Assembly (NCBI GenBank): GCA_016177705.1
Contig: JACOUT010000003.1
Span: 434,001-498,000 of the forward strand
Length of the DNA stretch: 64,000 bases
Source of the DNA: Deltaproteobacteria bacterium
Lineage (GTDB): Bacteria; Myxococcota; UBA727; VGSZ01
Direction: 5' to 3'
Shown here: positions 46,321-54,349 of the stretch, in pieces
Position numbering within the stretch: position 1 is the first letter of the stretch
Layout of the letters: every line of letters starts with the position of its first letter
Position numbers and translations under genes: made by a program
The notes under the pieces: generated by a model
The model's input: only the letters and a program-made list of their open reading frames with translations
What the model was told of the DNA's origin: nothing
The model's database searches: none

Positions 46321-47414
46321 CAACGCTTGGTGATCTCGTTACACTTCAGGGCGGCGGAACTCCTGCGCGAAATGTTGCCGAGTATTGGAACGGAGACATT
46401 CCGTGGGCCAGTGTGAAGGACCTCAACCATCCCCGCCTGCGTTCCACCGAGGAGTGCATCTCAGCAGCCGGAGTTGCAGCAAGCGCAACGAACATTATCA
46501 AGGCTGGTCATGTAGTCGTTGCGACCCGCATGGCTGTCGGTCGTGCGTCGCTGTTGGAGGTCGACGCTGCCATCAACCAAGATCTGAAAGCGCTGATACC
46601 GAAGCCTGGCAAGAGAGTTCACGCGAGCTACCTGCTGCATCTCCTCACTGCAGGAGCGCCGTTTCTTGAGAAGCGTGCAACTGGCGCAACGGTGAAGGGC
46701 ATTCGTGGCGAGGTTCTTGAGAGCCTCCCCGTCCCGCATCCATACTACGAGGAGCAGCGGCGCATCGCGGACATCCTCGACAGGGCGGACGCGATCCGCC
46801 GAAAGCGCAGGGAAGGCATCGCACTTCTCGACATGCTGGTCCGCTCAGCGTTCGTGGAACGATTCGGCGACATTCCACTGCGACGTTCTAGGTGGCCGTT
46901 TCAGCCGCTCCGGCCATTTCTCTCGGCAGCAAGTGGTAAGTCGAGCAAGGCGGTACTGTCGCCCGTGGAGACGAAGATCCCGGTTTATGGCGGCAACGGC
47001 GTCAACGGCTGGGCAACAACGGCGCTATATCATGAGCCGGTTGTCGTAGTGGGGCGGGTCGGTCAGCAGTGCGGCATCACGCGCGTTACCGAGGGACCCG
47101 CTTGGGTAACAGACAACGCGATTGTTGTAACCGTAACGGACCCAGAAACAATCGACTCTGCCTACTTGGCGTCGGCTCTTCAACACTCGCCGCTGCGATC
47201 GTCAGTGATGCGGCTTGACCTCCCGTTCATCAATCAGGCAACGATTCTCGATTACCCGTTGCCGCTTCCTCCCGTGAAGCTGCAACGCGAGTTCTCACGC
47301 CTGAAGAGCCAACTCCTGCGCTTGCATGGACCCTTTCGTCGCGGTTTGGAGCAAGCTCAGCTCCTCTGCGACTCGCTGGCGCACCGAACATTCGGAGCGT
47401 TCGAGGTGACATGA
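46317..47414 (+). CDS. hsdS: type I specificity subunit (HsdS)
   Basis: A 365-residue DNA-recognition subunit with two target-recognition domains. TRD1 is [20 protein letters not shown] through [21 protein letters not shown] conserved spacer helix follows ([20 protein letters not shown]). TRD2 runs from about residue 200 ([20 protein letters not shown]) to [18 protein letters not shown]. It is somewhat short for the family but has both halves. The stop overlaps the ATG of the AAA ATPase gene (ATGA), so that gene is made together with the R-M system. Confidence 0.93.
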   Translation: MTTLGDLVTLQGGGTPARNVAEYWNGDIPWASVKDLNHPRLRSTEECISAAGVAASATNIIKAGHVVVATRMAVGRASLLEVDAAINQDLKALIPKPGKRVHASYLLHLLTAGAPFLEKRATGATVKGIRGEVLESLPVPHPYYEEQRRIADILDRADAIRRKRREGIALLDMLVRSAFVERFGDIPLRRSRWPFQPLRPFLSAASGKSSKAVLSPVETKIPVYGGNGVNGWATTALYHEPVVVVGRVGQQCGITRVTEGPAWVTDNAIVVTVTDPETIDSAYLASALQHSPLRSSVMRLDLPFINQATILDYPLPLPPVKLQREFSRLKSQLLRLHGPFRRGLEQAQLLCDSLAHRTFGAFEVT

Positions 47415-49054
47415 TCACGCGCATCGAAATCGAAAATTTCAAGGGTATCGCCGCACGGCAGCGCATCGACTTCGCGCCGATCACACTTCTCTTCGGCGCG
47501 AACAGCGCCGGCAAGAGCACCATCCTACAGTCGTTGCTCTACCTCCACGAACTCCTGGAACGGGGCTCGGCCGATGTCGATCGCACCGAACTCGGCGGCG
47601 GCATCGTAGAGCTTGGCGGATTCGCTCGACTCGTTCACCGGCACGAGATTTCTCGAAAGATCTGCCTTCGTGTCGAGTTCGACACGCCAGACACTCTTGA
47701 GCGGTTCGGTCGAGATCTCGTCGCGTTCCCGTTTCCTGATCTCGACGACGAGGTTGAGAGCGCATGGATGGAGCTCTCAGTCGTGCATCGGACGACGGCC
47801 ACCTTTCAGGGGCCGATTGTTGAGCGAGCGGTTATCGGCGTGAACGCGAACCCCGAACCGCTTGTTTGGCTCGAGGTAGATCCATCGATCCGGGACGGCG
47901 AGCCCTTCTTCGCGCGCGTCAATCTCGGGCACCCGCTGATTGCGGAGCACGTAGACGCAGATCTCGTCCAGTGGTGGGAGGCGATTTCCGCAAATGAGAT
48001 CGTCGGTGACGGCGGAGCCGGTCTTGGCGATGGCGATGGGTTTGGAGATGGACGTTCGTTGCCGGCCTTTGCCATTGCGCGGTCTCGGAACTCTGCGGTT
48101 CCGCCGCTGGCGGAGCCCCTTCGAGTAATCCCGCTTGGGCAGATGGAGGAACTACAGCAGGAGCTCGCGCGGCTTCAGCACGAGAACGAGCAACTGCGCG
48201 CGGGACTTCCTGTTGACCCAGAGCTTGAAGATGCTCGCGTGGACTTGGAGGCTCGCGAACGAGCCCACGAGCAGGCGCGCACATTCCTGGAGATGATCGT
48301 ACTCGGCACGTCTGCGCAACTTGCCGCGAGTCTGCGCGAGGCGCTGTACATTGGTCCGCTGCGAACGATTCCCCCGCGTGGCTTTCTCTACGAACGAGTT
48401 GGTCGCGTTACGAGCTGGGCCGACGGCCTCGCTGCTTGGGATCTACTTCTTGCGGATCGATTGACACTCGTTGAACGGACCAACGCTTGGTTGAGACGGC
48501 TTGGCACTGGTTCTCAAGTTGTGGTGCAGGAGCTGTTCGATCGCGGTGCCGACGCCGAGGATCTCTCTAGCCACCACGTCGACAAGACGCTCCGTCGGTT
48601 GCTGTTGGACTCTGAGGCTGGTCTTGTGATGCCGTCCGAGGTCGGCGCAGGGATCTCCCAGGTCGTACCGGTAGTAGTCGCTGCGGTTGACGAAGACTGG
48701 GGTCTCACTCTCATCGAGCAACCCGAGATCCATGTCCACCCTGCCGTTCAGGTCGGACTCGGCGACCTCTTCATCGACGCCGTCATTCGCGACGGAAGAC
48801 GCGCCTTCCTTGTTGAGACTCACAGTGAGCATCTCATTCTCCGCATGCTGCGCCGGATCCGCGAGACCACCGAGAAGGAACTCGCTGAAGGCGCCCCTCA
48901 TTTCTCTCAAGACAAGCTCAGCGTCCTCTACATCGAGGCGACGGCGGACGGGATGCAGGTCCGCCGCCTCCGGGTAGACGAGCGCGGGGCTTTTCTCGAC
49001 CCTTGGCCGAAGGGCTTTTTCGATGAGCGCTTCGCCGAGGTGTATGGTCCGTGA
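47411..49054 (+). CDS. AAA ATPase of the DUF3696/OLD-like group
   Basis: A 547-residue ABC/SMC-class ATPase. Walker A is GANSAGKST after [20 protein letters not shown]. The C-terminal lobe has the signature region VMPSEVGAGISQVVPVVVAA, Walker B LTLIEQPEIHVHPAVQVGLG, and ETHSEHLILRMLRRIRE, as in DUF3696 proteins. In the middle is a Gly/Asp-rich loop (VGDGGAGLGDGDGFGDGRS) and a short coiled coil (MEELQQELARLQHENEQLR). Its overlaps with hsdS and with the next gene suggest a sensor for the downstream effector. No TOPRIM nuclease domain is visible. Confidence 0.85.
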   Translation: MITRIEIENFKGIAARQRIDFAPITLLFGANSAGKSTILQSLLYLHELLERGSADVDRTELGGGIVELGGFARLVHRHEISRKICLRVEFDTPDTLERFGRDLVAFPFPDLDDEVESAWMELSVVHRTTATFQGPIVERAVIGVNANPEPLVWLEVDPSIRDGEPFFARVNLGHPLIAEHVDADLVQWWEAISANEIVGDGGAGLGDGDGFGDGRSLPAFAIARSRNSAVPPLAEPLRVIPLGQMEELQQELARLQHENEQLRAGLPVDPELEDARVDLEARERAHEQARTFLEMIVLGTSAQLAASLREALYIGPLRTIPPRGFLYERVGRVTSWADGLAAWDLLLADRLTLVERTNAWLRRLGTGSQVVVQELFDRGADAEDLSSHHVDKTLRRLLLDSEAGLVMPSEVGAGISQVVPVVVAAVDEDWGLTLIEQPEIHVHPAVQVGLGDLFIDAVIRDGRRAFLVETHSEHLILRMLRRIRETTEKELAEGAPHFSQDKLSVLYIEATADGMQVRRLRVDERGAFLDPWPKGFFDERFAEVYGP

Positions 49055-50031
49055 TCTTCGACTTCGCGCTCGAACCTGAGCTCGTTGCGACGTGGCATGA
49101 CCGGAGTGTCGCGTACCCGTTCCTATGCCAACTCGGCCGAGGTCATCGCAAGGTACCGTGCACGTTCCCCGCTGCGAGGTGGAAGTCCCTCGTTATCGAA
49201 GCGTTCCAGGCGTCCTCACCGCCACAGAACTCCCCTGCTGGTCAAGCTGCACGAAAGGCGATTGAGGTCCTGCTCCGTCACCTCGACGAAGTGAGCACCC
49301 GCCGGAACGGCAGGATCGCCGATGCGGAGTCATGGCTCACTGCTGCCTGCAACGAACACGGTGAGTTTCCGTTCGGCGGCATCTTGGTAAGAAACTCTGG
49401 CGAAACTCATGCCGCGCTGGTCTGCGCAGACCGCATCGGTGAGGTCGAGTTCCCAGCTTGGAACCCTGCGGCTCCACCGGTGCTGCGGACAGCTATCGGC
49501 CTCGCGACCGCTCTCGCCCCACTCCTCCGGTCCGCCTCACAGTTGCGGTTTGTCGATCCATACTTCGATGCCGAAGACGCGTCGTTTTTCGAGCCGATGC
49601 GTGAATACCTCGCGCGCGCGCAGGCACGACGGACCGTCGGCGATCTTCGCCTTCAGCTTCACCTCGCCGTCCGCAACAGCGAGCTTGAGAAAGCAAGGCG
49701 CGATGGCCGCAACATTACCGAGAGCGGCCTCGCGAACGAGAAGCTCGATGCGTGCGCAACGCATCTCTTGCCCCTGCTTCAACAGGGCGTGTCACTACAT
49801 GGGTTTGTCTGGGGCCGATCGCAAGCTGGCGTGGAGATGCACAACCGGTACGTTCTCTCGGAAGTTGGCGGGCTGGCGGTTCAGACGGGTCTAGATCGCG
49901 AGATCCGAAACGTGCCCCGCACCGACGACATCACCGTCTTGTCGCGCGAACAGCACGCAGCGCGGTGGCTGGAGTACTCGCCTACGGGAACGTTGCATCG
50001 CCTTGTTGCAGAACGAGATCTTCGCGCGTGA
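49051..50031 (+). CDS. phospholipase-D-like effector candidate
   Basis: A 326-residue soluble protein starting at GTG 49051, overlapping the ATPase stop. The second half looks like a PLD/HKD-type fold: LRFVDPYFDAEDASFFEPMR and then VEMHNRYVLSEVGGLAVQTG, where HNRYVLSEVGG resembles the HxRYxLTDxGG motif of PLD-like defence nucleases. The classical HxK is changed to HxR. The N-terminal 120 residues have no motif I recognise. Coupling to an AAA ATPase and R-M genes points to a nuclease or DNA-end enzyme; function is inferred. Confidence 0.6.
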   Translation: MIFDFALEPELVATWHDRSVAYPFLCQLGRGHRKVPCTFPAARWKSLVIEAFQASSPPQNSPAGQAARKAIEVLLRHLDEVSTRRNGRIADAESWLTAACNEHGEFPFGGILVRNSGETHAALVCADRIGEVEFPAWNPAAPPVLRTAIGLATALAPLLRSASQLRFVDPYFDAEDASFFEPMREYLARAQARRTVGDLRLQLHLAVRNSELEKARRDGRNITESGLANEKLDACATHLLPLLQQGVSLHGFVWGRSQAGVEMHNRYVLSEVGGLAVQTGLDREIRNVPRTDDITVLSREQHAARWLEYSPTGTLHRLVAERDLRA

Positions 50032-50083
50032 GGCCATGCTCGTCTCAACCCGCTCCGCGACACCCAGTCCAAAAATCCTCCAT

Positions 50084-50175
50084 CCGGGCGCGCGTTTCGA
50101 AACGTCTCGCACCGGGCGTGACCGCGCCCATACCCATGCCCCAATCCATCGCCGTGCGCGGGTGCATGCGCGTTT
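50084..50175. repeat. dispersed intergenic repeat, copy 1 (long form)
   Basis: About 92 bases that match 51124-51215 at an offset of 1040 with only a handful of changes. It contains the perfect palindrome CGTTTCGAAACG. It lies between the PLD-like gene and the cupin gene. Confidence 0.85.
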
Positions 50176-50227
50176 CCCGGCAGGGCGGGGATCACGGGCG
50201 TCGCGCACGCACCCGCGCACGGCGATG
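50147..50227. repeat. 19-base inverted repeat pair
   Basis: CATCGCCGTGCGCGGGTGC at 50147-50165 is repeated as its exact complement at 50209-50227, with related GGGCATGGG blocks beyond it, so a long imperfect hairpin can form. Confidence 0.8.
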
Positions 50228-50328
50228 TGGCACGGGCATGGGGATGGGCATGGGCACGGCTTCGCGCAGCGTGGTTCGAAACCCCTCGACCTGGTGCGCG
50301 TGATGCAACGCGCCGCACGCAGCGCCGC

Positions 50329-50378
50329 GGGGAGAGACCCTGGGTCTCTCCCCCGTCGCGGGCGTAGCCCGACGACGG
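50329..50378. terminator. tandem hairpins between convergent genes
   Basis: Hairpin 1 pairs GGGGAGAGACC with GGTCTCTCCCC around CTG. Hairpin 2 pairs CCGTCGCGGGC with GCCCGACGACGG around GTA. They lie between the convergent PLD-like and cupin genes, where a two-way terminator is expected. There is no T-run, so factor-independent termination is uncertain. Confidence 0.45.
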
Positions 50379-50613
50379 CTCCCCCTCACCCTCCGTCGCT
50401 GCAGCTCGTGCCTCGCTCCGGGGCGGTGTCGTGCGCGCTCAATGCCGCTCATCGTAGTCGTATTCAGGCAAACGTCCGGCTTCCAGGCGATGCACGACTC
50501 CTTCGAGGCGATACGGCTTGCCGAGCATCTCGACCGTCCACGCGAAGGTCTCGGCGATGCGCCTCGACGTCTTCGAAGACGCAGCCCGCTCCGCTCACCT
50601 CGACGGTGCGCTC

Positions 50614-51066
50614 TCAGACCTGACCCGACTTGAGGACGGCGCCGTCGACATCGTTGACGAGGCGCCACGTCTCGCCCTCCGTGTACAGGGTGCGCGCGAG
50701 ATCGGGATACTTGCAGACGTCGTGCGTCACGCGCGTGCCAATGATCAGGTAGCTGCAGGCGGCGGTCGTTCGGTTGAGCACGTGGTGCGCGTTTGCGACA
50801 CCCGCTGGCCAGCACGCCGCGTCACCTCTGGTGAGAACGTGCGCGCCATCATTCTCGACGATCGTCGCTTCACCTTCGAGCATGTACAAAAACTCGTCCT
50901 CCCCGCTGTGCCAATGCCGGTTCGACGACTTCGCACCTGGCTCTAGCGTGATGACGTATGCGCCGTACTGCGTGAGTCGACCTGCATCCGAGAGCTTCTC
51001 GGTAGAGCCGCGCTCATCAGGTAGAGGGGCCGGCTCGCGCTTCACGGTCCCGCGCTTGATGATCAT
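50614..51066 (-). CDS. cupin-domain protein
   Basis: A 150-residue single-domain cupin. The first motif is SSNRHWHSGEDEFLYMLEGE (two His and a Glu as metal ligands) and the second is GDAACWPAGVANAHHVLNRT, with a His. It begins MIIKRGTVKREPAPLPDERG. Such proteins bind sugars or metal-dependent substrates; the substrate is not visible. Copies of the intergenic repeat lie on both sides. Confidence 0.85.
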   Translation of the reverse strand: MIIKRGTVKREPAPLPDERGSTEKLSDAGRLTQYGAYVITLEPGAKSSNRHWHSGEDEFLYMLEGEATIVENDGAHVLTRGDAACWPAGVANAHHVLNRTTAACSYLIIGTRVTHDVCKYPDLARTLYTEGETWRLVNDVDGAVLKSGQV

Positions 51067-51123
51067 CAGAACCTCCTGCGCTCAATTCGCGAACGTACGA
51101 CGGCCTATCCAAGAATGCTCCCC

Positions 51124-51215
51124 CCGGGCGCGCGTTTCGAAACGTCTCGCACCGGGCGTGACCGCGCCCATGCCCATGCCCCAAGCCGTCGCCGTGCGCG
51201 GGTGCGTGCGCGTGT
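51124..51215. repeat. dispersed intergenic repeat, copy 2 (long form)
   Basis: Near-identical to 50084-50175, in the same orientation, between the cupin gene and the lipoprotein gene. Confidence 0.85.
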
Positions 51216-51245
51216 CGTCTTGCGCCGCGCGGAGCCCGGCTGCGC

Positions 51246-51659
51246 TCACCTCGTGGGTTCGTCGCGTGCGGACGGTGCGTCTATGACGTCGAGCTTCGTG
51301 AGCGATCCATCGGGTTCCAACCACCATGCGCCCTGAGCTCGCAGGGCATGAATTGCCATGGGATCCACGATCGAAACTTCGCCGCGCTTGCCGGTCCGCG
51401 ATCCAGTGCTCGTCGTTGCGCTCACCGCGAAGATGAGCTTGCCGTCGCGCACTTCGTAGGCGGGGGAAAAGTAGAAGCCGTCGGTGCCGTAGGTCCAGGA
51501 GAGCTTGTAGTGCGCGTCATCGTGAACGACCGCGGGCGGCGTCGCGAAGAGCGTCTCGTCTCTCGACGATCGTCCTGGCGCAAGCTGAGCGCTCGTGGAG
51601 ACGCATGCGCCGACCAACGCAAGGGCGCAGCAGCCTGTGAGTGCACGTCGCCACGTCAT
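51246..51659 (-). CDS. small hypothetical lipoprotein
   Basis: A 137-residue protein with a signal peptide and lipobox (CCALALVGAC), so membrane-anchored. The mature part is beta-rich (HYKLSWTYGTDGFYFSPAYE, GKLIFAVSATTSTGS) and ends with charged residues. I recognise no domain. It lies between two copies of the repeat family, like its neighbours. Confidence 0.65.
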   Translation of the reverse strand: MTWRRALTGCCALALVGACVSTSAQLAPGRSSRDETLFATPPAVVHDDAHYKLSWTYGTDGFYFSPAYEVRDGKLIFAVSATTSTGSRTGKRGEVSIVDPMAIHALRAQGAWWLEPDGSLTKLDVIDAPSARDEPTR

Positions 51660-51675
51660 GTCGGAGCCTTACATC

Positions 51676-51731
51676 CAATCCAGAGATCCTCCACCCGGGT
51701 GCGCGTTTCGAGCTGCTCGTGCCGGGCGCGA
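51676..51731. repeat. dispersed intergenic repeat, copy 3 (short form)
   Basis: Shares CCTCCACCCGGGTGCGCG and the following GTTTCGA with copies 1 and 2, then diverges. It lies just upstream of the lipoprotein start, after the TMEM175-like gene. Confidence 0.7.
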
Positions 51732-51814
51732 CCGAACACGTCATCGTGACCGTGCGGCAGACGTGGGCCACCGACGTAGATGCGCGCGTGCGCGGCGTCT
51801 CCCGGCTCACGCGC

Positions 51815-52495
51815 TCAGCGCGTCGCCCTGCGGTTGCTCCACCGAGCGGCGAGCACGGAGAACTCGGCGGGGAACGCGAAGACCGCAAACATCACGAGCC
51901 ACATGACCAATGCCAGGTAGACGGCGAACGCCGCAACCACGAGGCACAGGAGGGTCCAGACGATGGCGAAGCGGTAGATCGTTGCGACGCCGGCGTAGCG
52001 TTCGGCGTCGCGGGATCGATCCGTGAGTCCGCGTCCATCGACGTGGCGCCACAGCCCCCAAAACGAGAGCGCCATCAGCACATAGGTCACGCCATAGAGA
52101 AGGAAAGCGGTTCGGCTATCCTCGTTGGTGAGGTTGGCGGCGAGCACCGCCGTTGGAAACGGCACCGCGGAGACGAGCGCGAGCTGCAGGCCGTTGATCC
52201 ACACGAGCCCGGTGTCGGTCGCGCGGACGTAGAAGAACACGCGGTGGTGGTTGATCCAGCAGACGAGGATGGTCAAAAAACCGACCAGGTACGCAACGAA
52301 GGTCGGCCACGCGCGCGCAAGTTGCGTCGCGAGAGGGACGTGCGTGGCGCCGCCGGTGAAGTTGGTCACCGTCAGCACGTTGATGATGAGCAAGGTGATC
52401 GCGATGGCGAAGACGCCGTCGCTGAGCGCCTCCAGGCGGTTCTTCTCCTGGATTGCGACGTCATTACTCCCGCTGGTTGCCGCGCTCTCGTTCAT
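51815..52495 (-). CDS. TMEM175-family (DUF1211) membrane protein
   Basis: A 226-residue membrane protein with six predicted helices. The first helix has the hallmark filter-like sequence LEALSDGVFAIAITLLIINV (FSDGVFAIAxTLL in the family). Later parts include GFLTILVCWINHHRVFFYVR. TMEM175 proteins are potassium-permeable channels in bacteria and lysosomes. ATG 52495 (MNESAATSG) is preferred over the upstream in-frame start at 52510. The gene is flanked by repeat copies on both sides. Confidence 0.9.
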   Translation of the reverse strand: MNESAATSGSNDVAIQEKNRLEALSDGVFAIAITLLIINVLTVTNFTGGATHVPLATQLARAWPTFVAYLVGFLTILVCWINHHRVFFYVRATDTGLVWINGLQLALVSAVPFPTAVLAANLTNEDSRTAFLLYGVTYVLMALSFWGLWRHVDGRGLTDRSRDAERYAGVATIYRFAIVWTLLCLVVAAFAVYLALVMWLVMFAVFAFPAEFSVLAARWSNRRATR

Positions 52496-52513
52496 GCGGC
52501 ATCCAAACACGCC

Positions 52514-52541
52514 GTCCTGGAAACCTCTACCCGGGTGCGCT
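52514..52541. repeat. dispersed intergenic repeat, copy 4 (core only)
   Basis: The run CCTCTACCCGGGTGCGC matches the core of copies 1-3 and lies between the TMEM175-like and LysR genes. Confidence 0.55.
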
Positions 52542-52551
52542 CCAGGGCCGC

Positions 52552-53460
52552 TCAGGCGCGCAGCGGCACCCGCCCCAGCTCACCCGCCAGCGAGAGGAGC
52601 TGTTCCGTACGCGGTGAGCCCTCGCGGTAGACGAGGCGGAACCAGTCGTGCGGGATGGTGCGGCGAGGGAAGAGCACCGTCAGCGTCTCGCGGCGGAGAT
52701 CGCTGCGAACCAGGTAGCGGGGGAGCACCGCCACCCCGGCGCCTTCGAGCACGCGCAGCCTGAGCGCACCGATGCTCGCGAGGTACTCGTGGTGGGCGAA
52801 GCGCCAAGCCTCCTCGGCCGGCGCGCCGTCTCGGAAGTACCGAAAGAGCGGCAGCGACGGGTCGATGTCGAGCAGCGTGTGCCCCTCGGCGTCGCTTGGC
52901 TTGCGCAACGGCTTGGCTGCGGCGAGCTTGCGGGAGGCGACGAAGACGTAGTCCTCCCGGTGCAACGGCACTGCGTTCAGCGACGCCGACGAGAAGCGCG
53001 CGCTGGTGATGGCCCCGTCGATGAGACCGCGCGCGGTCTTGTCGAGGAGCTCGGAGCTGTTGCCGAAGTCCAGGTGGATGGTGCGCGCCGGCCGGGATCG
53101 CTGCAGGGTCGTGAGGTGAGGGACGAGCCAGGACAGGCCAAGCTCGAAGCGGGTACCGAGCGTGAGCGAGAAAGGCAGCTCCGCCGTCGACAGGGCCGCC
53201 GCTCGGACGTGCGCGGCCTTCGCCAGCAGCTCGCGCGTGGCCTGCCACACCCGCTGGCCTTGTGACGTCAGCACCACGCTCCGGGTGGTGCGCACGAACA
53301 GCGCGGTGCCCAGCTCTTCCTCGAGCTCCCGGATGCGCGTCGACAACGCGGCCGGGGAGAGCGCGACGGCACGGGCGGCGCGTCGGAAGTTGAGCTGCGT
53401 CGCCACTGCGTCGAAGCAGCGCAGGCTCTGCAGGTCGAGGGGGAGCGCCGGGTTGTTCAT
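52552..53460 (-). CDS. LysR-family transcriptional regulator
   Basis: A 302-residue regulator. The winged HTH is at residues 8-67 (LRCFDAVATQLNFRRAARAV, LSPAALSTRIRELEEELGTA). The effector-binding domain runs from about 95 (FSLTLGTRFELGLSWLVPHL) to the end. ATG 53460 is used; GTG 53481 would add seven residues. It is divergent from the three-gene MNIO set, 115 bases away, and the gap contains ATTACG-N8-CGTGAT near 53491-53510, a possible operator. It probably controls that set. Confidence 0.88.
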   Translation of the reverse strand: MNNPALPLDLQSLRCFDAVATQLNFRRAARAVALSPAALSTRIRELEEELGTALFVRTTRSVVLTSQGQRVWQATRELLAKAAHVRAAALSTAELPFSLTLGTRFELGLSWLVPHLTTLQRSRPARTIHLDFGNSSELLDKTARGLIDGAITSARFSSASLNAVPLHREDYVFVASRKLAAAKPLRKPSDAEGHTLLDIDPSLPLFRYFRDGAPAEEAWRFAHHEYLASIGALRLRVLEGAGVAVLPRYLVRSDLRRETLTVLFPRRTIPHDWFRLVYREGSPRTEQLLSLAGELGRVPLRA

Positions 53461-53575
53461 GGTTTGCGAACAGTATTGCACGCCACGTTTTGATTACGCG
53501 TTCTTTCGTGATGGCTACAACGTGCCGAAGAGAAGAGGCCACGCATGTCGCGCGCGCCGTTTCAGGGAGAAGCCC

Positions 53576-54343
53576 ATGAAGAGACCAAGCCTGCCTCGCC
53601 TGCGCCTGCAGCACTGCGTGTGGATGCTGGGAGCTGCCCTCTCGTCCAGCGCCTGCGGTCCAGCGGAGCGCGTGCCTCCGCGCGGTGACCCAGTTCAAGT
53701 CGACACTGCGCACGCCGACACCAGGGACGATGACCTCGTGGACGACTCGACCGCTGGCGACGACCCAACCGCCGACGGCCGGCAAACCCCTGCCATCGAA
53801 GACGGGGCGTTCGTGCGCGGAGATGACCGAACCGACGAGATGAGCGTGCAGGGCCCGGAGGACACGCTGTCTCCCCCCTTGTCCGCGGCGGACGAAGCGA
53901 CGCTGCTGGCCCAGATCGCCGCGGACGTCACGGCCATCCAGCAATTGCACGTCGTCGGTGCCACCGGCGCCACGCCGGCCTGTGACGAGTCGAGCTGCGT
54001 CTACTTCTGCGACGAGATCTGCCTGGATCTCGATCCGCGTGACCAGGCCGCTCGCGTCGCGACGCTGCGCGCGCTGACGGAACGGGCGCGCGCCGTCGTG
54101 GATGACGTGGCCTTGTCTGATGCCGACTGGTCCGATGGCGGCGCGAGCGCACAGGTCGAGCAAGATCTGCTCGCGCTGAGCCGCCTGGCGGTCCTCGATG
54201 GTCTCTCGTTCGATGACGCCGCTGACGAGTGTCCGAGCTGCTACCAGTTCACCATCGACGAGATGAACATTCGCCGCCGGCTGGCGCTGCACAACCTCGT
54301 CGACGACGCCACCATCGAGCTCGCCCCCACCGAGACGGAGTAG
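53576..54343 (+). CDS. secreted Cys-containing protein, possible MNIO substrate
   Basis: A 255-residue exported protein. ATG 53576 follows an AGGGAGA site. The signal peptide ends LSSSACGPAE, a probable lipoprotein site. An acidic, disordered stretch (residues about 40-100, Asp/Thr-rich) leads to a helical domain holding six cysteines: CDESSCVYFCDEIC and CPSCYQF. It lies seven bases before the MNIO gene. MNIO enzymes modify Cys (and Asp/Asn) in peptides or proteins, so these cysteines are the obvious candidates. It may alternatively be an unrelated lipoprotein. Confidence 0.6.
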   Translation: MKRPSLPRLRLQHCVWMLGAALSSSACGPAERVPPRGDPVQVDTAHADTRDDDLVDDSTAGDDPTADGRQTPAIEDGAFVRGDDRTDEMSVQGPEDTLSPPLSAADEATLLAQIAADVTAIQQLHVVGATGATPACDESSCVYFCDEICLDLDPRDQAARVATLRALTERARAVVDDVALSDADWSDGGASAQVEQDLLALSRLAVLDGLSFDDAADECPSCYQFTIDEMNIRRRLALHNLVDDATIELAPTETE

Positions 54344-54349
54344 CTCGTC

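Larger units (their letters stand above)
50032..50613. other. 582-base intergenic region with repeats and hairpins
   Basis: No gene is supported here. It contains a copy of a dispersed repeat (50084-50175), a perfect 19-base inverted repeat (50147-50165 with 50209-50227), two tandem hairpins (50329-50378), and about 230 bases before the cupin gene end in which I see nothing definite. A short minus-strand frame ending LEAGRLPEYDYDERH (near 50450) has no good start and is not called. Confidence 0.55.

Noticed and set aside
39859..50031. CRISPR-Cas locus suggested by the CARF domain
   Set aside because: No direct-repeat array and no cas genes. The CARF domain is of the RtcR sigma54-activator type.
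47411..50031. PARIS or Gabija identity for the ATPase pair
   Set aside because: The ATPase has no TOPRIM domain and the partner shows a PLD-like HxRY motif, not a DUF4435/TOPRIM protein or UvrD helicase.
50440..50600. Short minus-strand frame reading MLGKPYRLEGVVHRLEAG
   Set aside because: Only about 30 codons from its ATG, no ribosome site and no upstream start; probably chance or a remnant.
52514..52541. Possible attR matching the tRNA-Arg 3' end
   Set aside because: Only about 10 bases (CCGGGTGCGC) are shared, and the same core occurs in the dispersed repeat family, so it is not evidence for an attachment site.
50084..52541. Integron attC sites around the three small genes
   Set aside because: No GTTRRRY/RYYYAAC core pairs and no integrase gene in the window; the repeats look like an intergenic repeat family instead.
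51641..52630. Plus-strand frame starting MHVATSCRSLTSNPEILHPG
   Set aside because: It reads through a repeat copy and then antisense to the TMEM175-like gene, with shadow-type composition.
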